From: a virus
IMG/VR virus record: IMGVR_UViG_3300025085_000061
Location: 1-40,834 of that record
DNA length: 40,834 nt
Strand: one strand, 5' to 3'
A program made the translations under genes and the position numbers. This document shows positions 1-5,880 of this stretch, piece by piece. Each line of letters opens with the position of its first letter. Within the stretch, counting starts at the first letter, position 1. Under the pieces are notes generated by a model, which was not told the origin of the DNA, did no database searches, and saw only the letters and a list, made by a program, of their open reading frames with translations.

Positions 1-137
1 AAGTCTGCTTAGTTTTAAATAAGACATAATGTTATATAATGTAATAGGAATAAACCTATTGAGTTAGTAAAAGTGGTGAAATGTGGTGAATGTGATGTAG
101 TAGACGCATTCGTGTGTTGTTAAGATGTGGTGTCAAT
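1..137. other. Left-edge noncoding stretch
   Basis: I see no gene, promoter or convincing RNA fold in these bases. The stretch is AT-rich with several GTGGTG-like runs around 73-135. It lies downstream of the minus-strand terminator and may be the tail end of an intergenic region that continues outside the window. Confidence 0.4.
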
Positions 138-162
138 TAAAAAAAAGAAGGCTATGAAGCCT
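138..162 (-). terminator. Rho-independent terminator of the minus-strand gene
   Basis: Read on the minus strand, a 5-bp stem AGGCT/AGCCT (plus bases 149-153 and 158-162) with a 4-base loop is followed by a U-rich tract opposite the A-run at 138-146. The stop codon of the minus-strand gene (152-154) lies inside the hairpin. This supports that gene as really transcribed leftward. The stem is short, so efficiency is uncertain. Confidence 0.65.
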
Positions 163-370
163 CCTCAATTCTAATAACTACTCCAGGAACAATCTTGTCA
201 AAGATTGCTTCCTCTTCAGTATACCAAATCTCGCCTTTTAAGTCGACGATTTGCTTACTGTCCTTGTCGTAGGACTGACTGCTTGCAGTCCAGCCGTAAC
301 GACACGGTGTCCCGTGACGATTAACAGTTGCGTCACTCACTGACGCCAAAGTAATTTCTCTTACTTTCAT
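152..370 (-). CDS. Hypothetical protein, 72 aa, only minus-strand gene
   Basis: Function is not recognised. The reading frame can be extended upstream to 451, but I prefer the ATG at 370 (protein starting MKVREITLAS). The upstream part would run through a strong RNA hairpin (394-456) and reads as low-quality sequence. The product is soluble and mixed-charge, with an acidic C-terminal half (EEEAIFDK, RIEEAS) and no membrane segment or signal peptide. It is transcribed opposite to every other gene here and has its own terminator. It may therefore belong to a differently timed (early or regulatory) unit that extends beyond the left edge. The transcription direction is well supported by the terminator; the function is unknown. 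Confidence 0.6.
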   Translation of the reverse strand: MKVREITLASVSDATVNRHGTPCRYGWTASSQSYDKDSKQIVDLKGEIWYTEEEAIFDKIVPGVVIRIEEAS

Positions 371-393
371 AATACACAATTTATTTAAGTTAT

Positions 394-456
394 AGAGCGG
401 GGCTATCCCAACTCCGAGACATAGTGTGGGTCTTTGCAAGAGTTGGATCACGCTCT
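394..456 (-). ncRNA. Structured 5' leader / small RNA hairpin
   Basis: Three stacked helices can be read. AGAGCG (394-399) pairs with CGCTCT (451-456). CCAACTC (408-414) pairs with GAGTTGG (440-446). AGAC (417-420) pairs with GTCT (430-433), closing a 9-base loop. On the minus strand this lies 23 nt upstream of the ATG at 370, so it would form the 5' leader of that gene. An imperfect -7 element (AATTTTTG on minus, about 456-463) sits where a start near 450 would be expected. It has no U-tract, so it is not a simple terminator. It is not a tRNA cloverleaf either. A regulatory leader or small RNA is my inference. Confidence 0.45.
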
Positions 457-509
457 CAAAAATTTTCCAGAAAAAATTTTTTTTGGTAGGTTTTAACCTA
501 GTGATAAGC

Positions 510-517
510 TATCTTTG
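510..517 (+). promoter_or_regulatory. Bacteroidota-type promoter (-7 TAnnTTTG)
   Basis: TATCTTTG at 510-517, extended as TATCTTTGCAT, matches the Bacteroidota -7 consensus TAnnTTTG. A transcription start near 522 would give the gene at 539 a leader of about 16 nt. A possible upstream TTTTG at 481-485 is spaced 24 bases away, wider than the usual 19-21, so the -33 box is doubtful. Confidence 0.65.
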
Positions 518-538
518 CATTCTTAAAATTTAGAAGAT

Positions 539-739
539 ATGTACAACGACACAAAATATAATGCAGAAGTAGAAGCTGCAAAAGAGAAAAAATGCCAATG
601 CGGAAAGAACTTATTAACTTGTGAATGCAAGTCAAAAGACGAAGCTTTCTTTGATGCTTGGACTAAAAGTTTAGAGAAAATGGAGCAGCCAAAAGCTTGT
701 TCTGTTAACAACCCAGATTGTGAAAACTGCGGAAGTTAG
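539..739 (+). CDS. Small Cys-rich protein, 66 aa, unknown
   Basis: Not recognised. Seven cysteines are grouped as C-x-C (CQC), C-x-C (CEC) and a C-terminal set ending DCENCGS, which suggests metal binding rather than disulfides in a cytoplasmic product. The middle is an amphipathic charged helix (residues about 33-48). There is no signal peptide. It sits alone between two promoters, each with the identical 11-mer TATCTTTGCAT, so it is probably a monocistronic, well-transcribed gene. A zinc-binding regulator or host-takeover protein is plausible but unsupported. Confidence 0.6.
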   Translation: MYNDTKYNAEVEAAKEKKCQCGKNLLTCECKSKDEAFFDAWTKSLEKMEQPKACSVNNPDCENCGS

Positions 740-749
740 AAAAATTATG

Positions 750-757
750 TATCTTTG
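750..757 (+). promoter_or_regulatory. Bacteroidota-type promoter driving the 763-1023 RNA
   Basis: TATCTTTG (750-757), again continuing CAT, is identical over 11 bases to the element at 510-520. Transcription would start near 762, just before the first hairpin of the structured noncoding region. I see no convincing -33 TTTG box at normal spacing. Confidence 0.65.
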
Positions 758-762
758 CATAA

Positions 763-1023
763 TTAGAAGCACACGTTACAGTGTATCACCCTTGAGGGCC
801 GAGAGGTAAGTAGAGGGTCAGACGTTGGATTGTAGATCCTAAATAAGGATTAGAGTTTTCTCCAATAGCTTCGGAAAGAGAGGATATAGCCCCTAGGTTG
901 GATACATGTCACATAAGTAGGTGTGGTGAATTAACACTGATTTTAGTATCCATGGGTCTCCGGTAGTGCCGGAAGAACTACTAGCATGGTAAAATTCCAA
1001 TTGAAATAGGTGTCTCAAGGGGG
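763..1023 (+). ncRNA. Candidate structured noncoding RNA, about 260 nt
   Basis: This long gap between promoter and SET gene holds no ORF but many matching helices. CCCTTGAG (789-796) pairs perfectly with CTCAAGGG (1014-1021) and closes the whole domain. GCC-GAGA-GGU (798-807) is a stem with a GNRA-type tetraloop. TAG/GGG (811-817, one bulged A) pairs with CCCCTA (890-895) and encloses TTGGA/TCCAA (825-829/861-865), which encloses ATCCT/AGGAT (836-840/846-850). TGGATAC/GTATCCA (899-905/946-952) forms another arm, and CCGG/CCGG (960-963/969-972) the last. A 5' hairpin ACAC/GTGT (771-784) precedes the domain. It matches no RNA class I can name. It could act as a free RNA or as the 5' leader of the gene at 1039. 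Confidence 0.6.
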
Positions 1024-1038
1024 AAACTATATCCATAT

Positions 1039-1392
1039 ATGAAGTTAATTAAACATAAAGGAGTATACATAGATCAAAGCAATGTAGATGGTTGGGGCGT
1101 TTTTACTTCACAAGATATTAGTGAAGGTGAAATAGTTGAAGAATGTCCAGTACCAGAAGCTTTGTTTCCTGTAGAATATAGGACTAAGTTTATGCATTTT
1201 CTACCTTTTCCCAACTTGAAAGATAGAATAGCACTGTGGCAACCTACTGGATTTGCACCACATCTTAATCATTCTCCTAAATACAATGTAGTATGGTCTA
1301 TAGATCAGGACAAAATGATAGCTACATTTACTGCACACACAGATATAAAGGCAGGTCAAGAACTTTTTATTAATTATAATTTGGAAATGTAA
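1039..1392 (+). CDS. SET-domain protein (putative protein-lysine methyltransferase)
   Basis: The 117-aa product is essentially one SET domain. GWGVF (residues 18-22) matches the SAM-binding N-terminal motif. N-H-S (77-79) matches the conserved NHS/NHxCxxN core. IKAGQELFINY (103-113) matches the G-E-E-L...Y motif, with Tyr113 as the expected catalytic tyrosine. It lacks pre-SET and post-SET cysteine domains, like other compact bacterial and viral SET proteins. Such enzymes methylate lysines of proteins using S-adenosylmethionine; the substrate here is unknown (host nucleoid protein or the phage HU-like protein are guesses). It follows the structured RNA with only about 17 nt between, so the RNA could be its leader. 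Confidence 0.8.
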   Translation: MKLIKHKGVYIDQSNVDGWGVFTSQDISEGEIVEECPVPEALFPVEYRTKFMHFLPFPNLKDRIALWQPTGFAPHLNHSPKYNVVWSIDQDKMIATFTAHTDIKAGQELFINYNLEM

Positions 1393-1404
1393 AGTATTTT
1401 TTTA

Positions 1405-1412
1405 TAACTTTG
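1405..1412 (+). promoter_or_regulatory. Promoter of the co-chaperonin gene
   Basis: TAACTTTG (1405-1412) matches TAnnTTTG, and TTG at 1381-1383 lies 21 bases upstream, the expected Bacteroidota -33/-7 arrangement. A start near 1417 leaves about 20 nt of leader before the ATG at 1438. This is the best-formed promoter in the window. Confidence 0.7.
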
Positions 1413-1437
1413 TAGCATTAACCAAATTATAGAAATA

Positions 1438-1713
1438 ATGGCAAAGGAATTAACATTTCAACCCTTCGGAGCGTGGATCATTGTACCACGTCCAGATGCA
1501 AAAAAGACAGAATCAGGAATCATCCTTGATGACGCAACTGCAAAAGCATTACAAACAAACATAGTAGAAGTATTGGCGGTAGGCCCGCAAGTTACGCAAA
1601 CTAAGGTAGGAGATACTATTATGGTAGACCCTAACACAGAGGCTATGCTTATTCATATAGAAGATAGGCCTTACTTGTTTGTAAATGAGTTTCAGGTATT
1701 AGGTAAATTCTAA
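1438..1713 (+). CDS. GroES-like co-chaperonin
   Basis: The 91-aa product has GroES length and order. An N-terminal strand (FQPFGAWIIVPRPD) aligns with the 'PLxDRVxVxRxE' start. KKTESGIIL (residues about 22-30) is at the mobile-loop position. VEVLAVGP (about 42-49) and VGDTIMVD (about 57-64) match the conserved GxVxAVGxG and VGDxVxF blocks. The end (FVNEFQVLGKF) matches the 'ESDILAxxE' strand. Phage co-chaperonins such as T4 gp31 pair with host GroEL to fold the capsid protein; that role here is inferred from family knowledge. No GroEL is in the window. It is the first gene of a tightly overlapping run through 5803. Confidence 0.85.
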   Translation: MAKELTFQPFGAWIIVPRPDAKKTESGIILDDATAKALQTNIVEVLAVGPQVTQTKVGDTIMVDPNTEAMLIHIEDRPYLFVNEFQVLGKF

Positions 1714-1985
1714 TGAAGATTCCAGGTACTGTAACCATAGATTTAAAAGACTACTTAGATTTGGTAGAATACAATCAAAACGTTAGTACGCTTAAAGACA
1801 ATACGTCTAGAGCGGCTAAGGAGATGTCTGTATTTCTATCTTTTCTGTGTACCAGGTCTGATATAACTCAGTATGTAGAAGAATTTAATAGGCAAGCTAC
1901 CACAGCTAAGATTGTTATAGATAATGGTAGAGCCACAATAGAATTTAAAGATGATACGAACAAAGTTTCAGACGGAGAGCTTTGA
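1713..1985 (+). CDS. Hypothetical protein, 90 aa
   Basis: Not recognised. The start codon overlaps the co-chaperonin stop (TAATG at 1711-1715), suggesting translational coupling. The product is acidic to neutral and mostly helical by appearance, with two cysteine-free halves around one Cys (FLCTRSD) and a C-terminal strand-like stretch (ATTAKIVIDNGRATIEF). There is no TM segment or signal peptide. Confidence 0.65.
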   Translation: MKIPGTVTIDLKDYLDLVEYNQNVSTLKDNTSRAAKEMSVFLSFLCTRSDITQYVEEFNRQATTAKIVIDNGRATIEFKDDTNKVSDGEL

Positions 1986-2142
1986 TGAGCTCTTTGAATT
2001 GTATGATGAATTTGAAAGTAAACTAACTATGTGGTCAGAAAAAAATATTGATGCTACCTGGGATATACAAATCTTTATAGGAGATCATGAGTACACAATA
2101 ATAGTAACAGTAAAAGACGATGCAGACGAAAAAACCAAATAA
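1951..2142 (+). CDS. Hypothetical acidic protein, 63 aa
   Basis: Not recognised. It overlaps the preceding gene by 35 nt and the next by 23 nt in different frames. The product is strongly acidic, with a helical N-terminal half (FDELFELYDEFESKL) and a beta-like C-terminal half (YTIIVTVKDD). The overlap pattern matches that of its neighbours, which is the main support for it being real. Confidence 0.5.
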   Translation: MIRTKFQTESFDELFELYDEFESKLTMWSEKNIDATWDIQIFIGDHEYTIIVTVKDDADEKTK

Positions 2143-2305
2143 GAAAAGAATATATATAGATGGAGGACCAATGAAAGTTGATTACCGTGTATATGATTTA
2201 TTAAAAGAACAGACTCTTAAGATACAGCAGTATGAAGCAATTCTTGCTGCATATCTAAAGGAGAAGGAAGAAAAAAATCAAGATGGAGAAGAAAATAACG
2301 ATTAA
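2120..2305 (+). CDS. Hypothetical helical protein, 61 aa
   Basis: Not recognised. Two starts are possible. The ATG at 2120 overlaps the upstream gene. The ATG at 2171 (protein starting MKVDYRVYD) has GGAGG at 2162-2166 a few bases before it, the clearest Shine-Dalgarno-like site in this cluster. The product is a charged helix or coiled coil (LLKEQTLKIQQYEAIL) with an acidic tail. It overlaps the following gene by 23 nt. Confidence 0.5.
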   Translation: MQTKKPNKKRIYIDGGPMKVDYRVYDLLKEQTLKIQQYEAILAAYLKEKEEKNQDGEENND

Positions 2306-2615
2306 CGTAAACTCTACGTACAAATTTTTACAAGTTTGGAATGGTATTTTTAATCTAACTAGTATGGAGCTAAAAGTTTTATCATCTTTAGTAGACTGTG
2401 CTGCAGGTTTAGGAGATATTAATATATGTAGTCCTGATTCTAAAAAAGCAGCTGCTAAAGTATTAGGTATTAAGGATTACAATACTTTAAATAACTATGT
2501 TAAGAAATTTAAAGATAAAAAAGCACTTAGAAAAGAAGGTAAGAACTATTTACTTAGTAAGCTTTTAGATTTAGATACAAAGAGTGTAAAAATTAATATA
2601 AACTGGTATGAGTGA
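2283..2615 (+). CDS. Winged-helix-like putative DNA-binding protein, 110 aa
   Basis: The sequence has the look of a helix-turn-helix protein. LTSMELKVLSSLVD (residues about 25-38) resembles the first helix of MarR-type or replication-initiator winged helices. KKAAAKVLGIKDYNTLNNYVKKFKDK (described by its positions, about 58-83) reads as turn plus recognition helix, followed by a short wing (LRKEGKNYLLS). pI is basic, with no other domain. It sits among small pre-terminase genes. A DNA-binding role, possibly regulation or terminase recognition, is inferred from pattern only. Confidence 0.5.
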   Translation: MEKKITINVNSTYKFLQVWNGIFNLTSMELKVLSSLVDCAAGLGDINICSPDSKKAAAKVLGIKDYNTLNNYVKKFKDKKALRKEGKNYLLSKLLDLDTKSVKININWYE

Positions 2616-2913
2616 TAATAAAACACCTGGCATTTGGTCTATGACTAAAAGCTTTAGTAGAGATTTAGCAAAATGGGTAAAAGAAGGAGCACCTAATGTG
2701 TCTCCAGAAGATTATACTGAAAGACTATCTGATTGTAATGCATGTGAGCATTTAATTAGGGATAAGATGAGATGTGGTAAGTGTGGGTGTCTGATTGAGC
2801 ATAAAGCAAAATGGAAAACTACTAAATGCCCAATAAATGTATGGAAACCACAAACAATAAACAATGACCAAGTCCAAGAAGGAGATAATACAGATACTAG
2901 CGACAAAGCATAA
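2608..2913 (+). CDS. Zinc-ribbon phage protein (DUF6171-like), 101 aa
   Basis: A four-to-six cysteine zinc ribbon is obvious: CNAC (residues about 43-46), CGKCGC (about 56-61) and a later C-P (about 74-75) followed by W. The spacing, with K-A-K-W between the second knuckle and the final CP, resembles the small phage family I recall as DUF6171. The C-terminus is acidic and disordered. It overlaps its neighbours by 8 and 50 nt. Its role is unknown; zinc ribbons of this type usually bind nucleic acid or structure small virion proteins. Confidence 0.65.
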   Translation: MSDNKTPGIWSMTKSFSRDLAKWVKEGAPNVSPEDYTERLSDCNACEHLIRDKMRCGKCGCLIEHKAKWKTTKCPINVWKPQTINNDQVQEGDNTDTSDKA

Positions 2914-3094
2914 TTTATCTTTAGAGAAAGTGGAGTCAATAGTTAATAGTCAGTTTAAGTATGTATCTAAAACAATGTCTGCTGGAACATTTGACTCTGT
3001 AAGACTACCATACTTTGGTAAGTTTTCATCTAAGAAAGCAAGAAGAGATAATATAACAAAAAGAAAGAATGAATCTACTGGAGATAGTAAATAA
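2864..3094 (+). CDS. HU/IHF-like DNA-binding protein (short)
   Basis: KSKKEIIQILATKHNLS matches the N-terminal helical dimerisation arm of HU/IHF. It continues with VESIVNSQFKYVSKTMSAGT and the strand VRLPYFGKFSSKKARR, which corresponds to HU's 'I-x-G-F-G-x-F-x...R-x-A-R' block. At 76 aa it stops soon after that strand and lacks most of the DNA-bending beta arm. It could bind DNA differently or act with a host HU partner. IHF-like subunits are a known component of crAss-like phage genomes. It overlaps the zinc-ribbon gene by 50 nt. Confidence 0.7.
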   Translation: MTKSKKEIIQILATKHNLSLEKVESIVNSQFKYVSKTMSAGTFDSVRLPYFGKFSSKKARRDNITKRKNESTGDSK

Positions 3095-3575
3095 TGTAGC
3101 AGTTCCTTCTCCTTACACTCTTACAATAGAAGAGTTTAAAGGATTAGACACTAAAGAGTTGGCATATGTATTTTTTATGTGTGACCATACTTCTCCTTTT
3201 GCTGTATTTGATGTTGAACAAAGACATGATGAGGTAAAGCTAAGTGTTTATGGTAAAAGTAAATGGACAGCATCATCTAAGGTGAAAGGTGCTTGTGATA
3301 AGTATAGAAAACTAAAAGAAACCTCAGCGGTTAAGTTATTAAAGGCTGCAAGGAACTCTATAGTTAAATTAGAGAGATATTTTGACACTGTAGATTTAAC
3401 ATTACTAGATGATAACGGTAAACCTATCTACCATGCAAAAGATTTAGTTGCAAACTTATCTAAGATGGGAGATGTAGTAGATGGACTAATAAAACTAGAG
3501 GATCAGGTTAAAAAACAAGAGCAAGTCAACACAAATGCACGTGGAGGAGTTGTAGTTAACAAATATAGTTCGTAA
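3069..3575 (+). CDS. Putative small terminase-position protein, 168 aa
   Basis: No family is recognised from sequence. The central part (about 57-110) is basic and helical, and the C-terminal half (about 130-157) looks like a coiled coil (MGDVVDGLIKLEDQVKKQEQV). Those features, and its place two genes before the large terminase, fit a small terminase subunit or other packaging factor. This rests on size, charge and position only. It overlaps the HU-like gene by 26 nt. Confidence 0.45.
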   Translation: MNLLEIVNNVAVPSPYTLTIEEFKGLDTKELAYVFFMCDHTSPFAVFDVEQRHDEVKLSVYGKSKWTASSKVKGACDKYRKLKETSAVKLLKAARNSIVKLERYFDTVDLTLLDDNGKPIYHAKDLVANLSKMGDVVDGLIKLEDQVKKQEQVNTNARGGVVVNKYSS

Positions 3576-3584
3576 ATTGGGAGC

Positions 3585-3863
3585 ATGGATTTTTTAGATG
3601 ACTTAGAAGCATACAATAGCTCAATGGACAACGCATATAACTTTATAACTAAGAAGATAACTCTTGATGATATATATGAAGCCGCAGAAAATGAGGGAGA
3701 ACTAATGGAATTTTATTTACCATTTGATCCTATAGAAGGAGACGGAAGAGATGAAGCTACACTAGAATTATTAATATCACATTTTATAGAAATAGAAGAA
3801 TACGAGAAATGTCAGGAGTTAGTAAACATAAAGAGGAAGTTTTTAGAGGCACCAAGGGATTAG
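3585..3863 (+). CDS. Hypothetical acidic protein, 92 aa
   Basis: Not recognised. It is very acidic (DFLDDLEAYNSS, EAAENEGELMEFYLP, HFIEIEEYEKC) with a hydrophobic helix near the C-terminus, but no TM segment. It overlaps the terminase start by 55 nt in another frame, consistent with coupled expression. Acidic proteins next to terminase can be partners of basic packaging proteins; nothing stronger supports that here. Confidence 0.55.
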   Translation: MDFLDDLEAYNSSMDNAYNFITKKITLDDIYEAAENEGELMEFYLPFDPIEGDGRDEATLELLISHFIEIEEYEKCQELVNIKRKFLEAPRD

Positions 3864-5803
3864 CTCCTGCGGCTACGTTATATTTAGAGAATGGCTACTA
3901 CACGAATGCCTTACCCGGTACAAAAGCATATTATGACTACTGGGATGAAGAAAGAAAGCGTTGTGTGTACGGATTTACTCATAATGATATTACAATAACA
4001 GGTAATCATTACTTTTATCTTAATTATTGTCCCATTGACAGGTCTGTTGATGAGGAATTACCAGATGGTTCTACTATAGCTCGTAGAGAGCGTACATTTC
4101 CTGCGTTTTATGACGGAGATTGGAGATACTTTACTGCAATTGATAATTGTAGGAAAACAAACAAGCATATGACTGTTCTTAAGTCACGTCGTAAAGGATA
4201 TTCTTATAAAGCAGCCGCAATGCTTGCTAGAAACTACTTTCATATAAGAAATAGTAAGAATTATGTATTTGCAGGACAAAAAGAATACTTAATTGGGGAT
4301 GGTTTACTATCTAAGGCTTGGGAGATCCTTTCTTTTGTGGATGATAACACAGCATGGACGCAACCTAGACTTACAGACAGAGAAATGAATAAAATGTCTG
4401 GATATAGGAAGAATGTAAACGGAGCACTAGTACAATTAGGAATGAAATCCCAAATAATGGGAGTATCACTAAAAGATGACCCAGATAAAGTAAGGGGTAA
4501 GGCAGGAGAGCTTATATTCTTTGAAGAAGCAGGTTCATTTCCAGGATTATTAAAAGCATGGGAAGTTGCAATGCCTACAATGCGTCAAGGTAATAAAACA
4601 CTAGGAACAATGGTAGCTTTTGGTACAGGTGGTACAAAAGGTGCAGATTTTTCAGGTATGGAAGAGTTATTTTACAATCCAGACGCATATGATTGCCTAT
4701 CTTTTGAAAATGTATGGGATGATGGAGCTAGAGGTACTACATGTGGCCATTTTGTACCTATATACGAGAACTTAGAAGGATTTATAGACGATGATGGTAA
4801 TTCTAACGCACAATTAGCTATAGAATTTGAAGAAGGCAACAGAAATAAGAAAAAAGGTACGAATGACCCTAAAGCATATGATCAATATATAGCGGAACAC
4901 CCAATGTGCCCAGCTGAAGCTACATTACAAGTGTCAGGTAATCTATTTGACATAGGATCACTACAAGAACAGTATAATAAGGTAAAAGCTAACAAGTTAC
5001 ACACTATTGGTACAGCAGGTAGGCTTTATTATGGTAAGAATAATCTTATAAAGTTTGAACCAGACGGAGATGCTAGGCCTATTCTAAGGTATCCTCATCG
5101 TAAGGAAGATAATCTTGAAGGAGCCATTGTTCTTTATGAAGGCCCTTACAAAAATCGGGAGGGACAAACTCCGCATAACCTATATGTAATTTGCCATGAC
5201 CCGTATGGACAAAACCAATCAGCAGACTCCAGCTCTTTGGGTGCTGCGTATGTGATAAAGAGAGTAAATAATATATCAAAACCTGATGATTTAATTGTTG
5301 CTAGTTATGTAGGTAGGCCACACACTCAAGACGAATATAACAAAAATCTATTTATGTTAGCTGATTATTTTAATGCTAAGATAGGATTTGAGAATGATAG
5401 GGGTGCTGTAATACAATATGCAAAGCAGCATAGGAAGTTACATAAGCTTCAAGAAGAATTTGAGATGTTAGACAAGAAAGACTTAAGATCTAAGACGGTA
5501 AAACGTCAATATGGTATGCATACAACAGAGGCTAGGAAAAGACAGGGAGAGTTATACATACGAGATTGGTTAAGTGCAGTAAGATCTGTAGAAGAGGATG
5601 GAAAGACTATACTAAACCTACATAAAATTTATGACCTTGCGCTTTTGCAAGAACTTATAAAGTTTAATACTAAAGGTAACTTTGACCGCGTTATGGCACT
5701 AATGATTGGTATGTATCATACTAGAGAATTGTACAATGCAGAGGTTAAAGAGATATTAGAAGATAATGCAAGTAATGATTGGTTTGATCAGAACTATCAT
5801 TAA
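3809..5803 (+). CDS. terL: Large terminase subunit (packaging ATPase and nuclease)
   Basis: The 664-aa product carries the two terminase domains. The ATPase part has a non-classical Walker A, LKSRRKGYSYK (about residues 122-132). Walker B is ELIFFEEAG (about 234-242), followed by the coupling segment VAFGTGG. The C-terminal RNase H-like nuclease has acidic positions in VICHDPYG (about 459-466), IGFENDRG (about 523-530) and NFDRVMALMIG (about 622-632). Length is typical of crAss-like TerL. It translocates DNA into the prohead through the portal and cuts the concatemer. The chosen ATG at 3809 overlaps the upstream gene; the conserved part begins soon after, at about residue 15. Confidence 0.9.
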   Translation: MSGVSKHKEEVFRGTKGLAPAATLYLENGYYTNALPGTKAYYDYWDEERKRCVYGFTHNDITITGNHYFYLNYCPIDRSVDEELPDGSTIARRERTFPAFYDGDWRYFTAIDNCRKTNKHMTVLKSRRKGYSYKAAAMLARNYFHIRNSKNYVFAGQKEYLIGDGLLSKAWEILSFVDDNTAWTQPRLTDREMNKMSGYRKNVNGALVQLGMKSQIMGVSLKDDPDKVRGKAGELIFFEEAGSFPGLLKAWEVAMPTMRQGNKTLGTMVAFGTGGTKGADFSGMEELFYNPDAYDCLSFENVWDDGARGTTCGHFVPIYENLEGFIDDDGNSNAQLAIEFEEGNRNKKKGTNDPKAYDQYIAEHPMCPAEATLQVSGNLFDIGSLQEQYNKVKANKLHTIGTAGRLYYGKNNLIKFEPDGDARPILRYPHRKEDNLEGAIVLYEGPYKNREGQTPHNLYVICHDPYGQNQSADSSSLGAAYVIKRVNNISKPDDLIVASYVGRPHTQDEYNKNLFMLADYFNAKIGFENDRGAVIQYAKQHRKLHKLQEEFEMLDKKDLRSKTVKRQYGMHTTEARKRQGELYIRDWLSAVRSVEEDGKTILNLHKIYDLALLQELIKFNTKGNFDRVMALMIGMYHTRELYNAEVKEILEDNASNDWFDQNYH

Positions 5804-5833
5804 TGCTATATATATAAAGAAAGCTTAAAAATA

Positions 5834-5858
5834 TATACACATAGTATAAATGTGTGTA
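5834..5858 (+). promoter_or_regulatory. Inverted repeat just upstream of the portal promoter
   Basis: A 9-bp inverted repeat, 5834-5842 with 5850-5858 (core ACACAT...ATGTGT, one G-U), encloses a 7-base loop. It ends 8 bases before the -7 element at 5867 and covers the -33 region. It could be an operator, or a weak terminator ending the terminase transcript, although no U-tract follows directly. Confidence 0.45.
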
Positions 5859-5866
5859 AAAAACAT

Positions 5867-5874
5867 TAATTTTG
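5867..5874 (+). promoter_or_regulatory. Promoter of the portal gene, near-leaderless
   Basis: TAATTTTG (5867-5874) matches TAnnTTTG. The expected transcription start is around 5879-5881, essentially at the portal ATG (5881), so the mRNA would be leaderless or nearly so. No clear -33 TTTG is seen at 19-21 bases. Confidence 0.55.
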
Positions 5875-5880
5875 TAACAT

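Noticed and set aside
371-451. Upstream extension of the minus-strand gene to an ATG at 451
   Set aside because: It would code through the stable hairpin and adds low-quality sequence; the ATG at 370 lies downstream of the hairpin and gives a cleaner protein.
394-456. Possible tRNA gene because of matching ends AGAGCG/CGCTCT and a GTTGGATC-like arm
   Set aside because: The pairing is a single stacked hairpin, not a cloverleaf; there is no standard T-loop GTTCRA or D-arm, and the anticodon region cannot be placed.
763-1023. Group I intron, cobalamin riboswitch or RNase P RNA
   Set aside because: GGATATAGCCCC recalls a group I S element, and GGTGAA...CACTG recalls cobalamin boxes, but the partner elements are missing and the closing stem does not fit. 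No RNase P core sequence is present.
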